DNA from: DATMXS01 sp050260275
GTDB taxonomy: Bacteria; Acidobacteriota; Terriglobia; Bryobacterales; Bryobacteraceae
DNA: 19,792 bases
NCBI GenBank assembly: GCA_050260275.1
Contig: JBLNBX010000214.1
Coordinates: 1-19,792 of the forward strand
Direction of reading: 5' to 3'
The notes beneath the pieces were generated by a model. It was not told where the DNA came from. It did not search any database and worked only from the letters and a program-made list of their open reading frames with translations. Below are positions 1 through 6,446 of the stretch, piece after piece. The translations under genes were made by a program, and so were the position numbers. Position 1 is the stretch's first letter, and every line of letters begins with the position of its first letter.

Positions 1-42
1 GACGGGCCGGTTTCGGAGATCACCGAGCGGGCGCAGGAGTAG
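1..42 (+). CDS. C-terminal end of an unidentified gene (partial)
   Basis: Frame 1 is open from the window edge to a TAG at 40-42 and reads DGPVSEITERAQE. Twelve of its 13 sense codons end in G or C, as in the real genes of this window; the other frames lack that bias. Thirteen residues are too few to name a family. The reading rests only on codon bias and on the repeat-rich non-coding DNA starting just after the stop, so it could be chance. Confidence 0.4.
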   Translation, partial: DGPVSEITERAQE

Positions 43-74
43 AGATCCACTCCATCACGGCGGCGACCTGGGGA

Positions 75-140
75 GCGGGCTCGAGCCCGCGCAGGGCCTC
101 AGCCCTGCATCAAGCGCCCTCGCCACAGGAGCTAAAGCTC
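75..140 (+). repeat. Palindromic repeat unit, copy 1 of type A
   Basis: Two abutting palindromes (75-90, GCGGGC arms; 91-108, GCAGGGC arms) are followed after a 20-base spacer by a third (129-140, GAGC arms around TAAA). The same order and nearly the same first two palindromes recur at 605-678, so this is one unit of a dispersed repeat rather than chance GC richness. Confidence 0.65.
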
Positions 141-274
141 ATCTTTACAGGCTCCTATCGGCACGTTTGAATCCGTACCCTGATATGAACCCAACCGGTT
201 TTGGCCATTTTCGGACCAGGCAGCATCGGCTCCGATTCAGCGGCGGCCGTCGCGAGCTGCCGCCAGGACGCGTG

Positions 275-340
275 CGCCGTGGGCCACCTTATACTACCCT
301 TCCCGGGCTGTGAAGTCAGGAGGTGAAGCCCGGCAGGGCG
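275..340 (+). repeat. About 65-bp direct repeat, copy 1 of type B
   Basis: Begins GCGCCGTGGGC and ends TGAAGCCCGGCAGGGCG, with a foldable arm pair (303-309 with 327-333). The same start, the same end and an intermediate CCCTT block recur at 495-557. Identity is high at the ends and low in the middle, which suggests a mobile or slipping repeat family. Confidence 0.6.
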
Positions 341-494
341 AAAGAGAATAGCCCATCGCGTAAGCCATGGGAACGCAGGCCATTTGAAGGCAGCCCCTGA
401 AAAGGGGCGTAAGAAAAGGCGCGGCACATCGCCGGGACAAAGCCTTTCGCCCCTCCGGGGCTTGCCCCAAAATCATCGAGAGCCCCACGGCTTG

Positions 495-557
495 CGCCGT
501 GGGCTACTATCTATCGCCCTTGTCGGGGCTCAAGCGGAGATGAAGCCCGGCAGGGCG
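495..557 (+). repeat. About 65-bp direct repeat, copy 2 of type B
   Basis: Second copy of the unit at 275-340. It shares the GCGCCGTGGGC start and the TGAAGCCCGGCAGGGCG end. Here the 5' end is also the right arm of a palindrome (481-491 with 496-505). Confidence 0.6.
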
Positions 558-604
558 GTGCGAGTGGCCTGTGGCGAAGCCAGAAGCCATGGGCGCTTTG
601 GGAG

Positions 605-678
605 GCGGGCTTCGAGCCCGCGCAGGGCTTCAGCCCTGCAACGATCGGCAGGCGGCTCGTGCGGAGCTGAAGCTCCGC
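605..678 (+). repeat. Palindromic repeat unit, copy 2 of type A
   Basis: Three palindromes in tandem: 605-621 (GCGGGC/GCCCGC arms), 622-639 (GCAGGGC/GCCCTGC arms) and 661-678 (GCGGAGC/GCTCCGC around TGAA). The first two match the unit at 75-108 with one or two changes, confined to the loops. The third has a different arm sequence but the same position and form, and in both its arms stay complementary, so pairing appears to be preserved. Confidence 0.65.
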
Positions 679-929
679 AGTGGACTGAAGTTTGTCCCCC
701 GGATGCGGGCACCGCACCCTTTGCCGAGCCCACCTTACTTAGTGTTGATGCGCGGGCGCTCTCACCCGCGGCGACCCCTCTGGTCCCACCAGGCCGCTCG
801 ACTGGAACGCGGAAGCTGTACGTGTATGAAACCCGAACGGGGCGGAGCGCATCATCCGAGTCGGCTGGTCATAGCGCAGTTCCGTCGTGCTCCGGGGGGC
901 GCCGGGCGCGATAGCGGGGGATAGCCCGG

Positions 930-958
930 TTGACCGGGTCCCACCCGAAGACTAAAAT
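930..958 (+). promoter_or_regulatory. Sigma70-type promoter for the GWxTD gene
   Basis: TTGACC at 930-935 and TAAAAT at 953-958 are separated by exactly 17 bases, close to the housekeeping consensus. Transcription would start near 965 and give an untranslated leader of about 90 bases before the ATG at 1055. The -35 lies inside a short CCGGT/ACCGG inverted repeat (925-938). 741-929 holds only weak palindromes (for example 751-770). Confidence 0.6.
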
Positions 959-1054
959 TGTCCTTGAAATCGAGCCCTGGAGTGCGCGGCGCCCAGGAGT
1001 AGCAGCCCGGCCGGGCCGGAGGGCGTGGGGCATTCCGAAGGGTAGGAGATCCTA

Positions 1055-2728
1055 ATGATGAAGTTGTCCGTCTGGCTGTGGGCAGCCGGCCTTGCCGTTT
1101 CCCTCCAGACCGCCCCCGCCGTGGCGCAGAAGAAGGCGAACGACGCGGGGAAGCAGCGCGAGACGATCGCAAAGCCGCTGTCGGAGAAAGAGCGCCGGAA
1201 GCGGGAAGAGAGGCTTCGCAAGGAGCTCGAAGGCCCCTTCCGTCAGTGGCTCGAACAGGACGTAACCTACATCATCACGGATGAAGAGCGCCAGGCCTTC
1301 AGGCGCCTGAATACCGACGACGAGCGCGAGCAGTTTATCGAGCAGTTCTGGCTTCGCCGCGACCCGACGCCGGATACGATTGAAAACGAGTACCGCGAGG
1401 AGCACTACCGCCGCATCGCGTACGCCAACGAACGGTTCGCCTCGGGAATCCCGGGATGGAAGACGGACCGGGGACGCATTTACATAACGTTTGGTCCCCC
1501 GGACGAGGTGGACTCGCGTCCTTCGGGCGGCATCTATGACCGGCCGATGGAGGAGGGCGGCGGATCGACTTCCGTATACCCGTTCGAGAAGTGGCGCTAC
1601 CGGTACATAGAAGGCATCGGCACGAACATCGAGATCGAGTTCGTGGACACCACGATGACGGGCGAGTACCGCATGACCATGGACCCGTCCGAGAAGGACG
1701 CGCTCACGCGCGTGCCGGGCGCCGGCCTGACGTTGTACGAGCAGCTCGGTCTCACCAGCAAGAACGACCGCTTCAACCGCACGGACGGTACCCTTCTGGG
1801 CGTGGGCGACCAGCCGCTGTCATCGCGCATGTCGCAGTTCGAGCGCCTGGAGCAGTTCGCCAAGCTGCAGCGCCCACCGGCGATCAAATTTAAGGATCTC
1901 GAGGCGGCCGTTGACAGCCGCATCACCTACAACCTGCTGCCGATTAAGGTCCAGGCGGACTATATCCGCATGACCAACTCGACTGTGCTGGCCTTCATCA
2001 CCGTGCAGCTCGATAACAAGGACCTTCAGTTCCAGGACAATGGCGGCGTCTCGAAGGCTGTCGTGAACATCTACGGCCGGATCACTTCGATGACGCGTCG
2101 CGTCGTGAACGTGTTCGAGGAGCCGGTCGCGATTGAGATTCCAACGCCGATGCTGGGCGAGGCGGCGAACCGCCGATCCATCTACAATAAAGCGGTTTTC
2201 CTGCAGCCGGGTTCCTACAGGCTCAACATCGTTGCGAAAGACGTCGTGGGTGGCACGATGAACAACTACGAGATGGCCCTTCACGTGCCACGATATGAAG
2301 ACGAGAAGTTGGCCGCGAGCAGCCTCATGTTGGCCGACTTGATCGAGAAGGTGCCGACGCGCAACATCGGCTCGGGGCAGTTCGTGATAGGCGACACGAA
2401 GGTGCGGCCGCGCATAGATTCGAGCTTCAAGCGCAACGAGAAGATGGGCATCTACGCCCAGTTCTACAACTTCGTGCCGGACGAGAAGACTCAGCGGCCG
2501 AATGGAGAGATTTCCTACCAGGTGGTAAAGAACGGATCGAACGAGCAGGTGTTCGAGTTCAAGGAGGAGCTGAAGGACCTGCCGGGGGCGTCGGCCCAAC
2601 AGGTTACGGTGGAGAAGGTGCTGCCGCTGGCAAAGCTCGAGCCGGGGCAGTACACACTAAAGATGACGGTGGTCGACCGGAACAGCAATCAAACGCTGAC
2701 TCCGTCGGCGGTTTTTTCTGTAAACTGA
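1055..2728 (+). CDS. GWxTD domain-containing secreted protein
   Basis: A 557-residue protein with an N-terminal signal peptide (hydrophobic stretch from about residue 4, likely cleavage after AVA near 24). A charged, coiled-coil-like segment rich in K, R and E spans about 27-60. The GWxTD domain starts near residue 65; its name motif GWKTD is at 134-138, followed by RGRIYITFGPPDEV. The rest is predominantly beta-type sequence. GWxTD proteins are common in Acidobacteriota and related phyla, but their biochemical role is not established. The start is the first of two adjacent ATGs, with AGGAG at 1044-1048 six bases upstream. The next gene starts 28 bases after the stop, suggesting co-transcription from the promoter at 930-958. 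Family assignment is firm; function is unknown. Confidence 0.88.
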   Translation: MMKLSVWLWAAGLAVSLQTAPAVAQKKANDAGKQRETIAKPLSEKERRKREERLRKELEGPFRQWLEQDVTYIITDEERQAFRRLNTDDEREQFIEQFWLRRDPTPDTIENEYREEHYRRIAYANERFASGIPGWKTDRGRIYITFGPPDEVDSRPSGGIYDRPMEEGGGSTSVYPFEKWRYRYIEGIGTNIEIEFVDTTMTGEYRMTMDPSEKDALTRVPGAGLTLYEQLGLTSKNDRFNRTDGTLLGVGDQPLSSRMSQFERLEQFAKLQRPPAIKFKDLEAAVDSRITYNLLPIKVQADYIRMTNSTVLAFITVQLDNKDLQFQDNGGVSKAVVNIYGRITSMTRRVVNVFEEPVAIEIPTPMLGEAANRRSIYNKAVFLQPGSYRLNIVAKDVVGGTMNNYEMALHVPRYEDEKLAASSLMLADLIEKVPTRNIGSGQFVIGDTKVRPRIDSSFKRNEKMGIYAQFYNFVPDEKTQRPNGEISYQVVKNGSNEQVFEFKEELKDLPGASAQQVTVEKVLPLAKLEPGQYTLKMTVVDRNSNQTLTPSAVFSVN

Positions 2729-2756
2729 GGTCAAGGGCCCGTTCGGCCTAGTGCGC

Positions 2757-4535
2757 ATGAGCGCCCGGATGCACAATCCGCTAATAGGCGCGCTCGCGGG
2801 CGCGTTGCTCCTGGGGAGTGTGTGCGCCGGTGCGCCCGTATTGGATCTCTCCGGTTCGATCACGGGCGTGGTGGCGAATTCCGCGGGCGTGCCGCAGATG
2901 GGCGCCACCGTCCTTCTGTACAACCGCTTCGACCGCCTGGTGGAGAAATCCCTCACCGCGGAAGACGGAACGTTCTCCTTCAAGTCGCTCGTTCCGGGTA
3001 CGTACGCTATCCGGATATCGATGGCGAGCTTCCTGCCCGCGCTTAAGCGCAACATCGTCGTTCAGCCCGGCATGCAGAGCCTGTTGAGCGTGAACCTGAC
3101 CAGCGTGTTCAGTTCTATCGAACTGGTAGGGCTCGCGCCGGGGCGCCAGCCGATCATGAGCGACGAATGGAAATGGGTTCTGCGCAGTTCCTCGGCGACG
3201 CGCCCGGTGCTGCGATACGCGCCGGAGCTTGACCTTGACAAGGAGACCAAGCGCAGCGCGTCCATGTTCAGCGGCACGCACGGCGTGGTGAAGGTTTCGG
3301 CGGGCGACCAGCCGCACACTTCGGCGCTAGGCAGCGCGCCGGACCTCGGCACCGCGTTCGCGCTGGCGACTTCGTTCCTTGGCAAGAACAAACTGGAGGT
3401 CAGCGGAAACGTCGGCTATGGAGCCAACTCGGGTGCGCCCACCGCCGCGATACGCACCAGTTTCCGGCGCGAGGAGTTGGGCGGTTCCGCTCCCGAGGTC
3501 CAGGTGACCATGCGGCAGGTGTTCATGCCCGCCCGCGCGGACGCCTCGCTGTTGTCGGGCATGGAGCGCAACGCGCCGCTGCTGCGTAGCATCTCGGCGC
3601 AGGTCATGAACGAGGTTCAGCTCGCCAGCAATATGCGGCTGGAGTACGGCTCGTCGGTGGACACGGTATCGTTCATCGAGACGCTCAACTACTTCAGCCC
3701 CTATGCGCGCCTGACGGTGACCGGCGAGGACGACACGCTGCAGGTGGCATATTCGTCCGGGCTGCCGCCGGTGGAGATGTTCATCGAAGAGGGCGGCACC
3801 GACGCTCAGAACGATTTAACGGGCCTGGCGCTGTTCCCCCGCATGTCGATAGCCGGTGGGCGTGCGCGCGTCCAGCGCGTCCAGAGCCTCGAGGCCGGTT
3901 ACCGCAAGAGGATCGGGTCCCGGACCTACGCTGTCGGGGTGCACTTTGGCAACGTTAGCAACGCGGCCGTGACGGTGGCCGGCGCCGATGGCATGACGGC
4001 GCCCGAGCTGCTGCCAGACCTGTTCGCCCGCACGCACGTCCTGAACGCTGGCAATTACCACACGCAGGGATACATCGTGGCGGTCACGCAGAGTCTGGGC
4101 CGCAATCTCGATGCGACGGTTTCCTGGAGCACCGGCGATGCGCTGACGGCGGAGGCGGTTGAGAAGGTCCTCTTGAACGAGCTGCGCCAGGCGCTCGAAA
4201 GTGAGCGGCGGCACTCGCTCACGGCGCGCGTGACCGGCAGTCTCCCGGCCAGCGGAACGCAGTTCGCCGCGAGCTACCAGTGGGCGAACATCAACGCCGT
4301 GACTCCTCCGCATGCCTACATGACGCAGAACGTGCGCGAGGGCGTGGGCCTGAACATCCGCGTGCGGCAGGCTCTGCCGCCGACGCCGCTGTTCCCGGGC
4401 CGGGTCGAGGCTACGGCCGATCTGCAGAACCTGCTCGACCAGGGCTATGTCCCCATCCTCTGTGAGGGGGGCCGGCGTCTGGTTCTGATGCACACGCCGC
4501 GGACTATGCGCGGCGGTGTGAGCTTCATCTTCTAG
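2757..4535 (+). CDS. Outer-membrane barrel-like protein with carboxypeptidase-regulatory-like domain
   Basis: About 592 residues from the ATG at 2757. A GTG at 2751 and an ATG at 2769 are also possible starts, and no strong ribosome-binding site decides. A signal peptide (hydrophobic run ending around CAGAP) is followed by a carboxypeptidase-regulatory-like beta-sandwich at roughly residues 30-105, marked by SGSITGVVANSAGVPQMGA, EDGTFSFKSLVPGTYAIRIS and a hydrophobic strand. The remaining ~480 residues look like alternating amphipathic strands. The protein ends in an aromatic residue (GGVSFIF), the usual C-terminal signature of outer-membrane barrels. Its last segment, with DLQNLLDQGY, resembles TonB-dependent receptor C-termini. 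No clear plug domain or TonB box is seen, and it is short for a receptor. Transport substrate unknown. Confidence 0.75.
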   Translation: MSARMHNPLIGALAGALLLGSVCAGAPVLDLSGSITGVVANSAGVPQMGATVLLYNRFDRLVEKSLTAEDGTFSFKSLVPGTYAIRISMASFLPALKRNIVVQPGMQSLLSVNLTSVFSSIELVGLAPGRQPIMSDEWKWVLRSSSATRPVLRYAPELDLDKETKRSASMFSGTHGVVKVSAGDQPHTSALGSAPDLGTAFALATSFLGKNKLEVSGNVGYGANSGAPTAAIRTSFRREELGGSAPEVQVTMRQVFMPARADASLLSGMERNAPLLRSISAQVMNEVQLASNMRLEYGSSVDTVSFIETLNYFSPYARLTVTGEDDTLQVAYSSGLPPVEMFIEEGGTDAQNDLTGLALFPRMSIAGGRARVQRVQSLEAGYRKRIGSRTYAVGVHFGNVSNAAVTVAGADGMTAPELLPDLFARTHVLNAGNYHTQGYIVAVTQSLGRNLDATVSWSTGDALTAEAVEKVLLNELRQALESERRHSLTARVTGSLPASGTQFAASYQWANINAVTPPHAYMTQNVREGVGLNIRVRQALPPTPLFPGRVEATADLQNLLDQGYVPILCEGGRRLVLMHTPRTMRGGVSFIF

Positions 4536-4592
4536 CGGCTGCGGCCGTCCGAATTCTCCGCTTTCCCGCTTTTCTTCGAGGTGCGGCTGCGC

Positions 4593-4646
4593 CTTGCGCG
4601 CAAGGGCAAGTTGCGCGCCGCCAGCGCCCGGGCGCCTGGCGCGCAA
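4593..4646. terminator. Strong paired hairpins after the barrel gene
   Basis: CTTGCGCGCAAG (4593-4604) is a perfect palindrome. It is followed by a larger hairpin whose 9-bp outer arms TTGCGCGCC (4611-4619) and GGCGCGCAA (4638-4646) pair perfectly. The interior contains the palindrome GCGCCCGGGCGC (4624-4635). Lying 58 bases past the stop of the upstream gene, it could end that transcript, but there is no T-run, so a factor-dependent end or mRNA-stabilising fold is equally possible. Confidence 0.45.
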
Positions 4647-4698
4647 GCAGCCGCTTCGTTTCAGCCGCGCATCGCGCATGCCGCGCCGGTTCGAAAGC

Positions 4699-4921
4699 GT
4701 TGACGCCGCATCGAGATTTTTATCGTGTGTGGAATGTGGTGCTTACGAAGAGAGCGCGACGGCGCACGACACTCGGAGGAGTATCGTGTGAACCGCAAGA
4801 GGGATTTCGGTCCAACCTGTTTCTGCCCTGATGACCCCAGATCCCCTTCCAGAACCCCCATCCGCAGCCGCCGCGAGGGCGGCGGCGCGAACACGCCGGC
4901 CTAGAGCCGGGATCCCTCTTG
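4699..4921 (+). ncRNA. Candidate structured RNA with its own promoter (unproven)
   Basis: TTGACG (4699-4704) and TATCGT (15 bases later) form a plausible, imperfect promoter. Downstream, CACGA/TCGTG plus ACTC/GAGT arms fold into a hairpin with a GGAG loop (4765-4788). A perfect 10-bp inverted repeat, CAAGAGGGAT (4796-4805) with ATCCCTCTTG (4912-4921), could close the following 106 bases into one domain. Inside are an 8-bp GC hairpin with a GAGG loop (4867-4886) and a CCGGC/GCCGG hairpin (4896-4910). No convincing protein is encoded in either direction. I do not recognise 6S, SRP, tmRNA or RNase P signatures. It could instead be the 3' untranslated structure of the minus-strand gene ending at 4940. 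Confidence 0.25.
4867..4910. terminator. Tandem GC hairpins downstream of the small minus-strand gene
   Basis: GCCGCCGC (4867-4874), loop GAGG, and GCGGCGGC (4879-4886) make a perfect 8-bp stem. CCGGC (4896-4900), loop CTAGA, and GCCGG (4906-4910) make a second. They lie 30-75 bases past the stop of the 43-residue minus-strand gene, where a terminator would be expected. Neither side has a long T-run. On the plus strand they are followed by a CT-rich tract (4912-4930). Confidence 0.4.
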
Positions 4922-4939
4922 TTTCCCTTCAGAGAGCTG

Positions 4940-5071
4940 CTACTTGCGGGCGCCGCGCTGCGGGTTGTGGATGCGGTTCTCGCGCTGCTTGGTCTTGTTG
5001 CGCTTGGGCTTGCTGATGATGAAGGTGCCACAGCCTACGTAGACGGCGCGATAGGTCTTTTCTTCAGCCAA
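4940..5071 (-). CDS. Small basic protein, 43 residues, TTG start
   Basis: Reading the minus strand from TTG (5071-5069) gives LAEEKTYRAVYVGCGTFIIS followed by a very basic tail, KPKRNKTKQRENRIHNPQRG then ARK, ending in TAG at 4942-4940. AGGAG (5083-5079) sits seven bases before the start, and TAAAAT (5127-5122) is a plausible -10, leaving a leader of about 45 bases. Codons end mostly in G or C, as in neighbouring genes. The N-terminal half looks like a short beta-type core with a single Cys; the second half is net positive and could bind RNA or the ribosome. I do not recognise the family. The Shine-Dalgarno match and codon bias argue that it is real. Confidence 0.68.
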   Translation of the reverse strand: MAEEKTYRAVYVGCGTFIISKPKRNKTKQRENRIHNPQRGARK

Positions 5072-5121
5072 TCGGGTTCTCCTGGTCGTGAACGTCAGGC
5101 CGGGAAGCCTGCCTCAATGCG

Positions 5122-5134
5122 ATTTTACATTATC
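5122..5134. promoter_or_regulatory. Overlapping -10 elements of a divergent promoter region
   Basis: The 70 bp between the small minus-strand gene and the MFS gene contain an AT-rich core. On the minus strand it reads TAAAAT (5127-5122), and GATAAT (5134-5129) is also possible. On the plus strand it reads TACATT (5126-5131) or CATTAT (5128-5133), 8-10 bases before the proposed TTG start of the MFS gene. No good -35 is seen for either direction. Confidence 0.35.
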
Positions 5135-5141
5135 CTGAAAC

Positions 5142-6446
5142 TTGAAGCTGTCTGAGCAGGATGTCCGCTGCGTTGTCCCAGAACTCTCCAGTGATGCCGA
5201 AGGCATCACTCCCGGCGCGCCGCCGCCATCCTGGGAAGGCGGACGGGGCATTTTCCGTGCGCTGCGGCACCGCAACTTCAGGTTGTTCGTCGCCGGACAG
5301 GTGATTTCGCTAACCGGCACGTTCATGCAGACCGTGGCGCAGTCGTGGCTGGTGTACCGGCTGACGCGCTCGGAGCTGCTTCTCGGCGCGACCTGGTTCT
5401 GCACGCAGATTCCGGTGTTCATCCTGGGACCGATAGGCGGCCTTGTGGCGGACCGCTACTCACGCCACCGGATCGTCGTCATCACGCAGGTGCTGGCCAT
5501 GATGCAGGCGCTCACGCTCGCCGTGCTGGCCATATCGGGGCACATTCAGGTGTGGCACATTCTCGTGCTGGCGACCACGCTCGGCGTGATAAACGCATTC
5601 GACATGCCGGGGCGGCAATCCCTCCTGGTGCAGATGACGTCCAAAGAGGACCTGTTGAACGCCATCGCGCTCAATTCCGCTATCTTCAATGCCGCGCGCG
5701 TGGGCGGCCCGTCGCTGGCAGGCATCGTAGTGGCGGCTGTGGGCGAGGGATTGTGTTTCCTGGCGAACGGGCTCAGTTTTGTGGCGGTGATAGCGTCGCT
5801 GCTCGCCATGCGGCTTACCCCGGTCGAGGTTCCGAAGGCCCCGTCGCCGCTGGAGCACCTTAAGGAAGGCTTCCGGTACGCTGCCCGGACTCCGGCCATC
5901 CGGACGCTCCTCACGCTGATCGCCTGCTCGGCCCTGGCCGGCATGCCGGCGATGGTGCTGATGCCGTTCTTCGCGGGCGAGATTTTCCACCGGGGCTCAC
6001 AGGGCCTCGGGTTCCTGCTGGGAGCCATGGGAATCGGGGCCGTAGCCGGAACGCTGGTGCTCGCGCGCCGGAGCCGGATCAGCGGCCTCCAGAACGTTAT
6101 CTTCTACGGCGCCCTGACTCTGGGGCTGGGCTTCGTCGTGCTGGCGCTTTCGCCGTGGTTCTATGCGGCGCTGGCGGTGATGCCCGTGATAGGCTTCAGC
6201 GTAGTGCGCCAGAACGCATCGGCCAACACGCTGATCCAGACGCTCATCCCGGACGCTTACCGCGGGCGCATCATGGCGCTGTACTCCATGATGGTGGTGG
6301 GCATTGGCCCGTTTGGCAGCCTGGCGGCGGGCGCGCTGGCCGGCTGGTTCGGCCCGCGCACAACCGTGCTCGCCGGAGGCCTGCTGGCGATCGCCTCCGC
6401 AGCCATCTTTCGCGTGCAGGCGCGGACCGCGCTCTCGGACATCTAG
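5142..6446 (+). CDS. MFS transporter, EntS/DHA3-like exporter family
   Basis: A 434-residue major facilitator protein. After a ~35-residue polar, Pro/Gly-rich N-terminus comes RALRHRNFRLFVAGQVISL (about 39-57), typical of the MFS_3/EntS-like exporters. The cytoplasmic loop motif GGLVADRYSRHR is at about 99-110. DMPGRQSLLVQM and LNSAIFNAARVGGPSLAG are further family hallmarks, and about 12 hydrophobic helices follow. Members export siderophores, macrolides or other small molecules; the substrate cannot be told from sequence. The TTG start at 5142 is uncertain because no Shine-Dalgarno precedes it; the transporter core begins near residue 38. The stop codon abuts the ATG of the next gene (TAG at 6444-6446, ATG at 6447), indicating an operon and probable translational coupling. 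Confidence 0.85.
   Translation: MKLSEQDVRCVVPELSSDAEGITPGAPPPSWEGGRGIFRALRHRNFRLFVAGQVISLTGTFMQTVAQSWLVYRLTRSELLLGATWFCTQIPVFILGPIGGLVADRYSRHRIVVITQVLAMMQALTLAVLAISGHIQVWHILVLATTLGVINAFDMPGRQSLLVQMTSKEDLLNAIALNSAIFNAARVGGPSLAGIVVAAVGEGLCFLANGLSFVAVIASLLAMRLTPVEVPKAPSPLEHLKEGFRYAARTPAIRTLLTLIACSALAGMPAMVLMPFFAGEIFHRGSQGLGFLLGAMGIGAVAGTLVLARRSRISGLQNVIFYGALTLGLGFVVLALSPWFYAALAVMPVIGFSVVRQNASANTLIQTLIPDAYRGRIMALYSMMVVGIGPFGSLAAGALAGWFGPRTTVLAGGLLAIASAAIFRVQARTALSDI

Larger units (their letters stand above)
43..740. repeat. Island of GC-rich palindromic (REP-like) repeats
   Basis: No believable gene lies here, but short perfect palindromes are packed closely. Stems include 75-90, 91-108, 129-140, 303-309 with 327-333, 393-408 (6 bp stem with a GAAA loop), 449-461, 481-505, 605-621, 622-639 and 661-678. 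Several share the form 'arm, TNAA or TTCA-like loop, complementary arm'. The island contains two paired copies of longer units (listed separately). Dispersed palindromes of this kind are known as REP or RAYT-associated repeats in many bacteria. No RAYT transposase gene is visible here, so that assignment is inference. Confidence 0.7.

Noticed and set aside
384..914. 176-codon open frame (and an overlapping 117-codon frame at 571-924) in the repeat island
   Set aside because: It runs through palindromes, has no ribosome-binding site, an Arg/Gly/Ala/Ser-rich composition typical of GC-rich non-coding DNA, and no family resemblance.
4699..4921. Assignment of the structured region as 6S RNA
   Set aside because: The size and promoter fit loosely, but I could not find the conserved central-bubble or closing-stem sequences, so it is listed only as an unnamed candidate.
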